Source: Symsagittifera roscoffensis (lineage: Eukaryota; Xenacoelomorpha; Acoela; Convolutidae). Taken from it: 64,000 nucleotides of DNA. Each line of letters opens with the position of its first letter. Positions within the stretch are counted from its first letter, which is position 1. The stretch is taken from positions 45,865,095 through 45,929,094 of the forward strand of contig NC_087071.1 in assembly GCF_963678635.1 (NCBI RefSeq), given 5' to 3'. The notes below the pieces were generated by a model, which saw only the letters and a list, made by a program, of their open reading frames with translations, ran no database searches and was not told the DNA's origin. Position numbers and translations under genes: made by a program. Below are positions 40,188-50,745 of this stretch, piece by piece.

Positions 40188-42793
40188 AATTATTAAATTT
40201 TTTCCAACTCCTTTTTCTAGTAACCTCAAATCAAAACATAAACCCTTCCCCCCGTACAGGACCACAAGATTTATTAGTAACACATTACGATTGCGAAGAA
40301 AATGAACAAAAAACACTACACAAATATGCAATAAATCAAGTATCACAATGTGAAACAGAACCACAAGCTATAGAAACTACAAATGTAATAGCAACACTCT
40401 ATTCAAAAGCCCGAGCAACAACAGTTACAGGATATAAATTCACAGCGACATTTTCCGAAAAGAAAGTACATTGTTCACAAGTCTCCAACGGCAACAAAAA
40501 CCGACTTGACCATGAATCATTCTATCAAAGTAATATAGAACGTCTTTTACATCTCAATCCTGACGATTGTAAGAATGAATTACTTAGACTAAACATCACA
40601 CACAATAAAAACTCCGAAAGAAAGTTAGTTAACTTTCAAGTTTTTTCAGACTCCGTACATCAATCACAACTTGAAAGACACCAAGGACATATAAAACTAG
40701 ACGACAAATACCCGTATAACGGCGCACACGGACGATTAACCTATGACCTACATGATAAACATTGGATACCACACATTGGTATAAATAACCCATCAAACTG
40801 CAAAGCAGACACGAAAAATAAAGGATACCAAGAAATAATGTTTTTCGATTGGAAAATACAACTCGAAAAAATACAACTCACACGAGATTTATCTGATAAT
40901 ACAATGATCTATCAAGGAATCCGACTACCTTGTAAAAATGATCAAGGATATTGCGACCCTACAACAAGAACACAAGCAACAATTGTTTGGTTCCCCGAAG
41001 ATACATGTACAACATTTCAAGTAGCAAAAATACACGCTCGTATGATAAAATTTCACGAAAAATATTTCATACAATCAATTCCTTATGAACAAGTCCATCC
41101 ATCACGAAAACGAAGTTCTAATTTTAGAAACATTGACAATATAGAAAATAAATTGACACGTTTTCAAATATATCAAGAAACAGAACTTGCATGTAAATAC
41201 AGGAATCCACTTCACAGAACACAATACTCCGAAATATTAGTTGAATACGAAAAAGGATTCGACATGACCACTGGAAAAGTAAAAATCGACCCATATGCCA
41301 CAGGTCATCCTCCAAACGAAGGAACATCCTATATACCAGTTAATTTTGAAAAAAGCAACGGACAACCTGGTGGACATCTAAAGCCTTATGACACCAGAAG
41401 CACACGCTTACAAGAATTATCACTAATGAATACTACATATTTCGGTAATATCCACTATGATATTCATTTGGATATGAAACTAGACTATACAATTAGCCGC
41501 ATTTTTCAAGAAATGTCACTCTCCGAATTAGAAACACTACACCAACTATGCGAATTAGAAAGAACACAAATATTACAATCACTTGCACTAGCAGTATTAA
41601 AAATACCCTACGCAGGATACTTATTATCAGGAAATAGATCAAATTTTTTAGACTACGAAGGAAACATCTTATGGTTTTATACTTGTACCAAAAAAGTATC
41701 ACCACTATACGTTTTTGAAGATAAACGTTGTTATAAAAGAATCCCTATCTTTTATAAGAATAAAGTACATTTCGTGGATACACTTTCACGAAGAACCTAT
41801 TTCTGGGATACCGCAGTCCCATGTGGATCAGAAAATAGCCACAATGTAGTACAACTAAACCCTGATGAAAATAAATATTATCTTCTCACTCCATATCCCA
41901 CATTAATGCAATCACTCAAAAAATTTTCACCAGAAAGCATTCGCGCTATTGCTCGAAACCCAAATATAGACTTACAATCAATAGGAATATACTCAAAATC
42001 AGATATTCAACATCACATTAGAACACAACAATTCCAAGAATTATTAACACAAATGGACACTATACAAAGACAATCAATAGACCAAAATTTACGCAAACTT
42101 GCAGAAACCGCAGGTTTTGCCGATATCTACACACAAGACTATAGCGGATATTTTAAAGACATTAAAGATTATATATATCTAAACGGCGAAAAATACCGTC
42201 CCCAAGATATATCACCAATTAACATTTTTAGCTTTGTTACACTCAAAAATGAGATCCTCGATTTTCTAGGATGGCCCTACTACATCTTAGAAAAATTGAC
42301 TATTTTATACGCAATGTTTAACTTTATTGGATTTCTTTTCTCACTTTTGAAAGGAATCTACAACACATGTGCTATACACACACAAGTAAACAGACAAGCA
42401 AGCGTAGCACGCATACTCTTTGCAGGATTTTTTGGAATTTTTTCCACATCTATAAACAAAATTCTTTTAGACGCACAAATAAAAGAATATAACACAAAAA
42501 TAGCAACACGACAAAATACATACGACGAAGAACATAACAATGTCGACACACAGCCAACGGCACCACAATTACCACCCCTACCACATAACCATCCACTATC
42601 CCTAGTCCCACGAAATTTTCGAAATTTAGCAATTACACATAATCCAAATTTTCGACTCAATACATCGCAAAGTCCCATCCAACATATAATGACACATCAA
42701 TCACAAGATGATAATACTTATGAACAAATTATTGAACAGCCCCATACCACCGCTTTTCAATCTCAAAATAATAATTTTTTTAGCCCACGATGA
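40175..42793 (+). CDS. Envelope-like transmembrane glycoprotein, 872 aa
   Basis: The N-terminus MYILKLLNFFQLLFLVTS is a signal peptide. The ectodomain (about 20-690) has many Cys residues, several N-x-S/T sequons, and a basic SRKR at residues 310-313, a furin-type site that would split it into two subunits of about 310 and 560 residues. A long hydrophobic segment near 698-728 (GWPYYILEKLTILYAMFNFIGFLFSLL) and another near 742-765 suggest membrane anchoring, followed by a polar tail of about 100 residues containing YEQIIE. This layout fits a fusion glycoprotein. The Cys pattern in the N-terminal part reminds me of class III-like glycoproteins found in chuvirus-like elements, but that is only an impression. 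It overlaps ORF-X at its start and ORF-C (ATGA) at its end. Confidence 0.75.
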   Translation: MYILKLLNFFQLLFLVTSNQNINPSPRTGPQDLLVTHYDCEENEQKTLHKYAINQVSQCETEPQAIETTNVIATLYSKARATTVTGYKFTATFSEKKVHCSQVSNGNKNRLDHESFYQSNIERLLHLNPDDCKNELLRLNITHNKNSERKLVNFQVFSDSVHQSQLERHQGHIKLDDKYPYNGAHGRLTYDLHDKHWIPHIGINNPSNCKADTKNKGYQEIMFFDWKIQLEKIQLTRDLSDNTMIYQGIRLPCKNDQGYCDPTTRTQATIVWFPEDTCTTFQVAKIHARMIKFHEKYFIQSIPYEQVHPSRKRSSNFRNIDNIENKLTRFQIYQETELACKYRNPLHRTQYSEILVEYEKGFDMTTGKVKIDPYATGHPPNEGTSYIPVNFEKSNGQPGGHLKPYDTRSTRLQELSLMNTTYFGNIHYDIHLDMKLDYTISRIFQEMSLSELETLHQLCELERTQILQSLALAVLKIPYAGYLLSGNRSNFLDYEGNILWFYTCTKKVSPLYVFEDKRCYKRIPIFYKNKVHFVDTLSRRTYFWDTAVPCGSENSHNVVQLNPDENKYYLLTPYPTLMQSLKKFSPESIRAIARNPNIDLQSIGIYSKSDIQHHIRTQQFQELLTQMDTIQRQSIDQNLRKLAETAGFADIYTQDYSGYFKDIKDYIYLNGEKYRPQDISPINIFSFVTLKNEILDFLGWPYYILEKLTILYAMFNFIGFLFSLLKGIYNTCAIHTQVNRQASVARILFAGFFGIFSTSINKILLDAQIKEYNTKIATRQNTYDEEHNNVDTQPTAPQLPPLPHNHPLSLVPRNFRNLAITHNPNFRLNTSQSPIQHIMTHQSQDDNTYEQIIEQPHTTAFQSQNNNFFSPR

Positions 42794-44589
42794 GCCGCCA
42801 ACTTGGATCACTTCACCGATCAAATTCCCATCCAACCAACCTTACCTCCCCAATCCCAATCATACCACTTTTTGCTTTTCCGCCACCCGATTTTCCATCT
42901 AGCAATGTAACATCAGGCATGAATTCCGACACTAACTCACATATTTCAGTTTTATACTCCATCTCACAGCTAAATAACCCGAATATTGAAACCCCCGATG
43001 AATTTGCCGACTCAGAACCCTCACCATCCAATAATTTTCATAACCCTTCTAATTTTTCTCAACCTCCTTTTCAACCCATATTATCCAATAACCCTGACCC
43101 AATCACTCCCACACCCTCTTATGCTTCCCAAGTTACCCCAACCTACTCTTCATACCATTCTGACCAATCATCTCATTCTCCAGACACACCCCGAATCTCC
43201 CCAGAGCTAGATAATTTTATTACCCTCCAACAACAATCCTACCACCTTAACACCCCGACCATAAACCAAATCTCCTCCACTACAAGTTCATCCAATCCCC
43301 CTACACCCTCTTCAAATTATACTGAATCATTAACACCATCATCCACATCCACTATATCTTCACTAAACACTAATAGAGCTTACCGCACTTTTAAAAGAAA
43401 GTTCCCCAACCATCCTTTCCCAACAAAACCAGGAACAGCCCGTGAATACATCAACCACCCCCAGCATACTAACACTAAAGAATTTTTAGCTATCACTTTA
43501 CCCTCATTTCCACAATACACCTTAAACACCCCTCACGACGCTAACGAAACACGCAACTATGTAGATGAATACGTTTTAATGCCCACTCTCTCTTGGACCT
43601 CATACTATCATTTCACTAACCCTCTTTGCTTACCCTTATCCAGCACTTCCATCGATATAGAACGAAACAAAGACATGCTATATCGACTAACTACACCACT
43701 AACCGCTAGACAGTTTACTTACGTTGGATATAAAAAATCACTAAAAATACACACTGCACCAAGAGCTAATGAATATACACTAGAATACTACGACCACAAC
43801 ATCATCAGAGCTAACCAAGATCAATTCTTAGACGACGATCGCTTCGCTAATCCACAAATCACCGAGAAATTTTTCATCAAGACACCATATGTATTTACAC
43901 TAAACATCTTCGACCGAAAGTTTGATCACATTATTTCAGAAGCACTAACAAACACACAAGCATACGAAAGTTTTAAAGAACGCTTCCAAATCTTTTCACT
44001 AACCTTTCATTTCCTTGCACCACACGAAAGAGATTTGCACTGCTCACATGATATTATGTTGCGCACTAAACAAACACATACATACACTTACTATCGTTTC
44101 ATCCAAAATCACTTTGACCTCCACACACCCTCTAGACAACCACACCATCGTTTTCAATTCATCAATTCAAAATACACTTCACCGTATTTCCTAAATTTCA
44201 CATATTGTATTAAAGACACTAACCTCCATGGTATTCTTCGTAATTATGACCCCATAACCCAAATGTACATTTTCTGCCCCATCACCAAGACCTTCAATGC
44301 CGAAGAATCCCGACCCTTCCTTATCCCGCACGAGTTTGTACAGCCTATAGAAATCCCAATTTTAGAATTCATCCACAACACTAAATTTAATCACAAATTA
44401 TATAACTTAATCCAAAACACACCTTATGAGTTTGCAGTAGGCACTGAAGAACTAACCACTATTAAGGCACTTCAATTGCTTTGGCCACTGCTTCAGACTA
44501 AAAATATCATCCGCATTTTAGCTAAACTACTAACAACTTCAGAACTAATTCACGACATCTTCCCCCACGGTTTTTTCCCCGACGACTAA
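42790..44589 (+). CDS. ORF-C: 599-aa protein of unknown function, conserved
   Basis: The ATG overlaps the env stop (ATGA), suggesting coupled reinitiation. Residues 1 to about 195 are Ser/Pro/Thr/Asn-rich and disordered; from about 200 on the protein looks globular. In the decayed copy (55277-56991) the start ATGA is kept and the globular part is conserved, for example YYDHNIIR, TEKF.IKTPYV, LTFHFL, KQTHTYTYY, NSKYTSP and LNFTYCIKDTNL. No Cys/His metal pattern, catalytic motif or membrane segment is obvious, and I do not recognise the family. It is the last ORF of the element and is absent from ordinary gypsy elements. Confidence 0.7.
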   Translation: MSRQLGSLHRSNSHPTNLTSPIPIIPLFAFPPPDFPSSNVTSGMNSDTNSHISVLYSISQLNNPNIETPDEFADSEPSPSNNFHNPSNFSQPPFQPILSNNPDPITPTPSYASQVTPTYSSYHSDQSSHSPDTPRISPELDNFITLQQQSYHLNTPTINQISSTTSSSNPPTPSSNYTESLTPSSTSTISSLNTNRAYRTFKRKFPNHPFPTKPGTAREYINHPQHTNTKEFLAITLPSFPQYTLNTPHDANETRNYVDEYVLMPTLSWTSYYHFTNPLCLPLSSTSIDIERNKDMLYRLTTPLTARQFTYVGYKKSLKIHTAPRANEYTLEYYDHNIIRANQDQFLDDDRFANPQITEKFFIKTPYVFTLNIFDRKFDHIISEALTNTQAYESFKERFQIFSLTFHFLAPHERDLHCSHDIMLRTKQTHTYTYYRFIQNHFDLHTPSRQPHHRFQFINSKYTSPYFLNFTYCIKDTNLHGILRNYDPITQMYIFCPITKTFNAEESRPFLIPHEFVQPIEIPILEFIHNTKFNHKLYNLIQNTPYEFAVGTEELTTIKALQLLWPLLQTKNIIRILAKLLTTSELIHDIFPHGFFPDD

Positions 44590-44600
44590 CAGGTAAGTAT
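44590..44600 (+). promoter_or_regulatory. Strong 5' splice site right after ORF-C stop
   Basis: CAGGTAAGTAT follows the TAA directly and matches the 5' splice-site consensus exactly. A pyrimidine-rich stretch ending in TTTGCACAG near 44970 could be the acceptor; TTTCCTTAG near 44672 is another. Confidence 0.5.
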
Positions 44601-44964
44601 GAATTAAGTAAATATTACTAACTAATTACAGTATTAAAAGCTCACCATTCTTTATTCATGTTTTCCTTAGATTTTTAGCTTTCATCCGACAATCACCTAC
44701 AAAAACCACAAAAGAAACAATAAAAATCACAATTTTCATCAAACAATTTTAAAATTCTATTAATCTCTTACACTTATAAATTTCTAAATTTAATATCAAT
44801 GCAGTAAATTCATCTATAATATTTTCCCCCAAAGCAGTAAATCTAATTATGATGAAAATTTGTATCTTAATATTCCCCCATGACTAGCAGTAAATTTCTA
44901 AATTCTATGTAGTAAATTAAATAAATGCAAATGCAGTACTAACCTTTTGATATTTTCATTCATT

Positions 44965-45065
44965 TGCACAGAAATTCTATCCACACTCGCACAGCTCGCC
45001 CACGAAGAATTGTTTAAAATAATGAATTTCAGTTTCAAGTTTTCACACTTAACAACTCTAACATA
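44965..45065 (+). CDS. Conserved coding-like segment downstream of ORF-C (possible exon)
   Basis: The frame EILSTLAQLAHEELFKIMN is found here and, nearly unchanged (QILSTIAQLAHEELFKIMN), as the C-terminus of ORF-C in the decayed copy at about 56897-56955. In the intact element about 380 bases with splice-like signals separate it from ORF-C. It may be a 3' exon of ORF-C used after splicing. Confidence 0.45.
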
Positions 45066-46205
45066 AAATAACACGTTTCAAATTTTCCTTTAACCCGGTT
45101 GGAAAGGAATCATATACTAAACAAAACTAACCAACGCAGCTCACTAAATACCACAAATCATAGAATAACAGCATGACTTAGAAAAGGAAACCAACGGTAC
45201 CCAAACCGGATTAACCCAGTTTAAAACTGGATAATTTATTCTTTTGAAGACTATTACAAAGTCTTAGAAAGAAATAATAAAACACAAAAAAGTCGAAAGA
45301 CAAACCCATACCACAAACAATTTGCTTTTTGGAAAAAGTACATAACCAACAAGACATAAGTAAGACCACAACAAACCCAACATAAAACGTTGTCACATAA
45401 CAGGACCCCTCACAAAAACCGCATGAAATCATACTCCCACTCCTGGCCTAACCCACCAGGAAGGACGTCCTGAGCATGCTCTATAGCCGGCCTAACCCAC
45501 CGCGCTACATCCACGCTTTGTGACCACACCTTTATTTTTAATAAGAGCTACTCAAGGGTGAGTAACTCCTCAAAATAACCGAACTAAAACAAAAAGCTTT
45601 TGTGAAAACAACTAACTAAAATCATTATTAAAAAATATTAAACTAATAAAAGTTTTATAAAATGTAAAATCACATGATGCAATATATAGATCAGAATACA
45701 ACACCAAGGACGAACATCAAAAGACAAGACGACCCCACTACACTCGAGAGAGAATGACCAACTACAATCGATATGCCGCTCACAACCACAACTCAAAGGA
45801 TTTAGAGTACGACTTGACTTCGCAGAAAAGGACTTCATTGAACTAGACCAATGACCACCTCGATGTTCAAGTATACGTACAGATCCGAGTAACCAGGCAT
45901 CCCCTCCACGCACAATCTCCACGCCATTCCCAAACTAGATCAGACACAAAAGAAGTTCTCCACGAAGAACAGAAAAACCTGACATAGCCAACCATTCTGA
46001 AATCAGATTTGAGTTTGTTGCGAAGACTTAGTCGTTGTCACAAGAAGAACACAACGTCTTATGTCTCTAACTCCAGCTTCCTGGAACTTCCTTAACAAAA
46101 AGGAAACAGAAGAAATATGATGTTCGCCCAATACCAACGTCCATCATCCATCCTTCGAATTGCAGAAGAACTATTCTAAAAAAAACTCTGTAAAACCCGG
46201 ATGGG
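45066..46205 (+). other. 3' non-coding region of the 18.9-kb element
   Basis: No ORF supported. Long blocks are conserved with 57003-57530 in the decayed copy, including AACCCGGTTGGAAAG, GACTATT, AAAGTCGAAAGACAAACCC and the palindrome block at 45440-45535. It ends CTCTGTAAAACCCGGATGGG just before the LTR; the decayed copy has CTCTGTAAACCCTGGACGGG, so this may serve as the plus-strand priming region. Confidence 0.5.
45440..45535 (-). ncRNA. Conserved tandem palindromes, tRNA-like when read antisense
   Basis: AGGACGTCCT (45462-45471) and GAGCATGCTC (45472-45481) are adjacent perfect palindromes. They are flanked by a TCCTGG/CCAGGA hairpin on one side and GCCGGC...GCGC on the other. On the minus strand the block reads GTGGATGTAGCGCGGTGGG, then the palindromes, then TCCTGGTGGGTTAGGCCAGGA, resembling D-arm and T-arm of a tRNA. 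The decayed copy keeps it (57370-57460). Could be a tRNA-derived insert or an RNA structure. Confidence 0.4.
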
Positions 46206-46613
46206 TGAAACCTGATCTAAACTATATTTTATGATTGGATAAATTAAATGTTTTACCAATGTAAAGTATTTAATATTAACCAATCATGATCCATCTAACT
46301 AACAACCCACTTATTTGTAAGTGCTGAAGTTACTTGTAATTTCAGCACCAGAGAGATTTGAATTTAACTTAGAAATTAGTTGGACTCTCCCGAGCACTTC
46401 AGCAGCCGCAATAAACCAGTATACCCTAGATCTATTGAGCCTAGCAGAGACTAGTTAAACAACCTGAGACTAGATAGTATAAGAGTAAGATTAGGATCGG
46501 TATTAGACTAAGAAGTTGCACGAATCTATCCGGCCGAAAATAAGATAGCGACGAGCAGACGGTGTACCCTATCCGAAATTACTCTATGAGTTATACACTC
46601 CAGTCCTAACTCA
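46206..46613 (+). repeat. 3' LTR of the 18.9-kb element
   Basis: Starts TGAAACCTGATCTAAAC, ends CCTAACTCA; partner of 27700-28109. The DNA directly after it opens into a Tudor-domain reading frame. Confidence 0.9.
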
Positions 46614-47253
46614 GAAGTTAGTTGGAGAGATAGTTCAAATGGAAGTTTTATCGGAAAGTTGTGAGAACTTCCTGTTCGCCAAGTTCTGTTGCAATATGGA
46701 AACTGATAAGTTTAAACGATTCGCACTGAATTTAAGTCGAAGTGTGCCAGACGAATGCTGGCAAGTATCCGACAATGAAACTTCAATAGGCCAGCTGGTG
46801 TTTTACTACAGTCGAGAAATACAAGAGTTGTGTGTGTATCACAGAGCCCAAGTGATGCGTCTTCAAAGTGAGAATGCTCGCCAGTTTTCAGTGTTTCTCA
46901 TCGACCATGGCTACTCAGTCAATGTCCCGCCTTCTCTCGCTCTGAGGAAAGTCAGTGACTTGGATAGATTCATGGGCTGTCCTGCAGATGCAGTGCCCGT
47001 GTTATTATTAGGACAAAACGCAAATTCCAATCGGGTGTTCAAATCGGGCGAAATTGTGACAGGGAAGATAGCGAATGTCAGAGAAGTTGTGACTTTAGAA
47101 ATCCAATAAAAAACAAAAGAAAGTTTCCACTTATACGTCCTTAAAGAAACTCCATCTCGAGTTGTTTGGAATGGCACCATCCTGTGCATGCAATTACCCA
47201 TGCATGACAGATGTGCAACACGTACATTGAAAACTACAGATTTAAAATTTTAG
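46614..47253 (+). pseudogene. Truncated Tudor-domain-like host gene
   Basis: The frame is open from the LTR edge, has an ATG at 46639, and runs to TAA at 47107, then stays open in the same frame to TAG at 47251. LCVYHRAQVMRLQSENARQFSVFLIDHGYSVNV reads as a Tudor core (Y-x-R-A-x-V, then F-x-D-x-G-Y). Tudor proteins bind dimethyl-arginine and often act in germline small-RNA pathways. The 5' end is cut by the LTR and an internal stop is present, so this is probably a fragment or a captured piece. Confidence 0.55.
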
Positions 47254-47557
47254 AAATTTAGTTCTGAAATTTTAGTCATTGGGCTACCGAAAAAGAACCT
47301 TAGAGATTAGATGGTATTTTGCCCTCATATAGTCTTAATTTTTTTTTATAAAATTTGAATAAAAAACTTTTCTGTTTTTTAAAAATTCTTCGTGGAGGTT
47401 ACTCTTCTTTATGAAGATCTATGGAAAACTCATGTTTATGAAGGTTAACACTATGTTTAAACGTACATAATTTCTGTAATTGATTTTCAAATGTAAAAAT
47501 AGATGTTAATGTCACATATATGTCGTGATATTTTTTTAAGAAGAAAGTCTTTAAATC

Positions 47558-47757
47558 NNNNNNNNNNNNNNNNNNNNNNNNNNNNNNNNNNNNNNNNNNN
47601 NNNNNNNNNNNNNNNNNNNNNNNNNNNNNNNNNNNNNNNNNNNNNNNNNNNNNNNNNNNNNNNNNNNNNNNNNNNNNNNNNNNNNNNNNNNNNNNNNNNN
47701 NNNNNNNNNNNNNNNNNNNNNNNNNNNNNNNNNNNNNNNNNNNNNNNNNNNNNNNNN
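47558..47757. other. Assembly gap (200 N)
   Basis: Exactly 200 N residues, the usual size for a gap of unknown length. It removes the 5' part of the decayed copy. Confidence 1.
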
Positions 47758-50745
47758 ATTCATGATTAAAATTTTCAGACCACTTATACTCAATAAAAAT
47801 CACATATTTAGACGATGTTTTTATGCAATCACAAACAAAAGACGAAATTTTCATTGTCTTAGAAAAATATCATCAAATATTATTACCCGAAAACATGAAA
47901 GCAGCCCCGGATAAATCACATTTGTTTCTAACACGAGTAAAATTCGCACATTTTTTCACATTTTTTTTCACATTTAATCAGATTTTTTCTAACTCCTTTA
48001 AAATCTCGCATAGATGCAATTCAAAAACTTCAACCACCTTCGAATAAAAAAAATACAAGAATTTCTTGGAATGTTAAACTTCTTAGGTAAATACGTATAT
48101 AAAAAGCAGTTATACTTAAGACCATTCTACAACATCCTTAGACAACAGAATAATTTTGAATGGACAACAGAACATCAGAAACGATTTGAAGAAATAAAAA
48201 CTTTTCTCACTGAACAATTATCAAACACTATTCCAGATCCCGAACAACCATTTTAAGCCATGTGCGATGCCTCAAACTTGGCATTGGCGCAGCATTATTA
48301 AAATCTCAAAATGGAACAAACAAAACGAACCTCATTTCCGCAACCTCATTTCCGAATTTTTAATATTTGGATCTAAACATCCAACAGTTTTATTTACAGA
48401 TCATAAACCAATAGTCTTTCCTTTTACACAAAAATCAAACCCAAACCATAGAGTTTATAGATTTCAACTAATTTAATGAAAGTCCCAAACTTACATATAC
48501 TTTGGACAGCAGGAAAAAACCTCGCACTACCCGATATTCTCAGTAGAAATACACCACCTAAATTGTTAACAAGAAAAACAACAGTTGAAATACCACAAAA
48601 TATTAAATTTTTCCTTGCACGAGATAAAACCTCACCAAGATTAAAATGCAAATATGCAGTAAAAACTGACATAGATCAATCACAAATTAAAAAAATACCA
48701 CATTTTCCACTTTATTTAGATTGTCAAAACAATCACTATGAAGTAGATCTACTAGGAAAATCTAGATTCAAACCGGTACCATACTCTTCATGGATTAAAA
48801 ACAACACACAGCAAAAACCAATCAAACAAAATTATAGACAAAAGATCTATTCCTTTTAATAGAAAAAGAAAACCTTATTAATCAGGCCCACTAAATAACG
48901 ACTCAAAATATACAATAAACCATGTTTTTAACCTTCATGACCCACTAGATACAATACCTTCATCAAAAATAGAAATTGAAAACATTTTTCTCCCAATAAT
49001 AGAAAAAATAACACTCGAATTTTTACAGAAACATCAAAATCTTAACCCAGTCATGATACAATTAAAATCATGGCACAAATATAAAACCAAGCCAATTAAG
49101 GCCAATATCACCATTCTAGAAAATAAAACCTTTCTTAGATATTTCAGAAAATTTAACAATACCTCTATCAAGGAAAACACAGATATTCTAGAATACCAAA
49201 CATTTGATATCAAATTATCCTGCCTACCTTTAATTATGATGCTTAAAGTTTTTCATACCTCTCACTCCTTACACACTAAAGGACACTCAGGAGCAGAAAA
49301 AAACATATTCGAATTTTATACAAAATTTTTATTTCCCAAACGCACTAATTTGGATGAAAGTATTATGCAATGACTGCATAACATGTCAATTAAACAAACC
49401 TTACCCAAACTAAAAACAAATTGCAGAAAAACAAGATTTTAAAGGACAAAGTCTATACTTCAATCACAGAATTTCATTCGGTACAAAAGACCAATATCAC
49501 CATCCTCAGAAGGAAACTCATATATAATGGTCATAGTCGATGCATTCACACACTACGTAGCACTTAACCCAGTACCTCATTGTAATGCTTATTATGCATA
49601 TACAACACTTTATGAACTTTGGATAGCAAAATTCGGTTTACGCAAAATCCTTGTTACAGACAATGGCAATGATTTTATAATCAACGAAATCATTCCACTA
49701 TGCCACTTATATAATTTTAAGCACAAACCACGTAAATCTTATGCACCGTGGACTAATGGATTAGTCGAAGGCATGAACCGTTCATTACAAAAAAAATCTT
49801 AGATGTATCATTAACGGAAACGTCACACGATATACTGAATGGTCATCAGATGTAAAACTATTCCCACTATCTCATAACTCACAAATAACAACAACTGTAT
49901 GACTATCACCCTATGAAAAGGTTTTCAATCAAAAACCACGGAAACCGATAATTTTCACAGCACAATCTTCAACAAATACACAAGGTTTTTGTCAACCCAC
50001 TAAAGAATCAATTTGTTATAGTCTACCACTACATACCTACGATAAATATCACTTTCATCATCCACAATTTTTAAAATTAGCTTCCGGTACACACACCGAA
50101 TGGATTTTAACCAGAGATAAAAAACACAACAAAATTTACCAGAAAGTAACAAAAAAATTGTTACAAAGACAAAATATTAATGCCCAAATAAATTCTCGGT
50201 TTACCCCTATTTACAAATTTAAAAATCGGAACATACGTTTTAATTCCAAATTTTACAATACAAAAAGGAATTTTTAAAAATTACAACCACTCCGAAAAGG
50301 ACCAAATCAAATAATTGATAAACCCACTGATGTAACATACAAACTTACAGACCTAAACAAAAAGAAATTGCTCAACACCGAAACAATCGCTTACCTTATT
50401 ATCTAGAAGAGTACGCTCTTCGCGAATTAACTCAATTATACTCCTTTACAGGACTTAAAGTTAATCAAAATAATTCAAATCACGAACAAAATCAAAGCAC
50501 TTATATAAACCCTATCAAAAAACTATTCGATAAAACTGAAAGAGAACTTCCCAAACAAACATCAAAAAATGTGGACAACAAAAAGATAACTCAAACAGGA
50601 AGAAAAAATTAAAAATTAGAAGAAAAAATTCTACCACGAGATCAGAAAAAAACTCTCCACATAGACTATCATCGCGACTTCGAAATCAAACATTCATCCC
50701 ACAATCTAAAAATTTAAAGAAAGTTGAATTTCAGAAACCACTTTA
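47758..50745 (+). pseudogene. Pol relic (RT, RNase H, integrase) of decayed copy
   Basis: Begins inside RT just before the YLDD region (TYLDDVFMQSQTKDE equivalent, frame-broken) and continues through RNase H (CDASNL then a deletion that removes the middle) and integrase (CITCQLNKP, IMVIVDAFTHYVAL, LVTDNGNDF, APWTNGLVEGMNRS) in several frames. At least six frame or stop breaks are visible, including stops at about 48254, 48474, 48858 and 49370. Confidence 0.9.

Larger units (their letters stand above)
27700..46613 (+). mobile_element. 18.9-kb complex retrovirus-like LTR element
   Basis: Boundaries are the two near-identical LTRs. Gene order: ORF-A, gag-pol, two small membrane proteins, ORF-X, env, ORF-C, structured 3' region. 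Most LTR elements are 5-10 kb, so this is roughly twice the usual size and has at least five genes beyond gag, pol and env. Gag-pol has no break, and the LTRs barely differ, so the insertion is recent. Confidence 0.9.

Noticed and set aside
47503-47854. Frames spanning the N gap
   Set aside because: They read through unknown bases and are artefacts.
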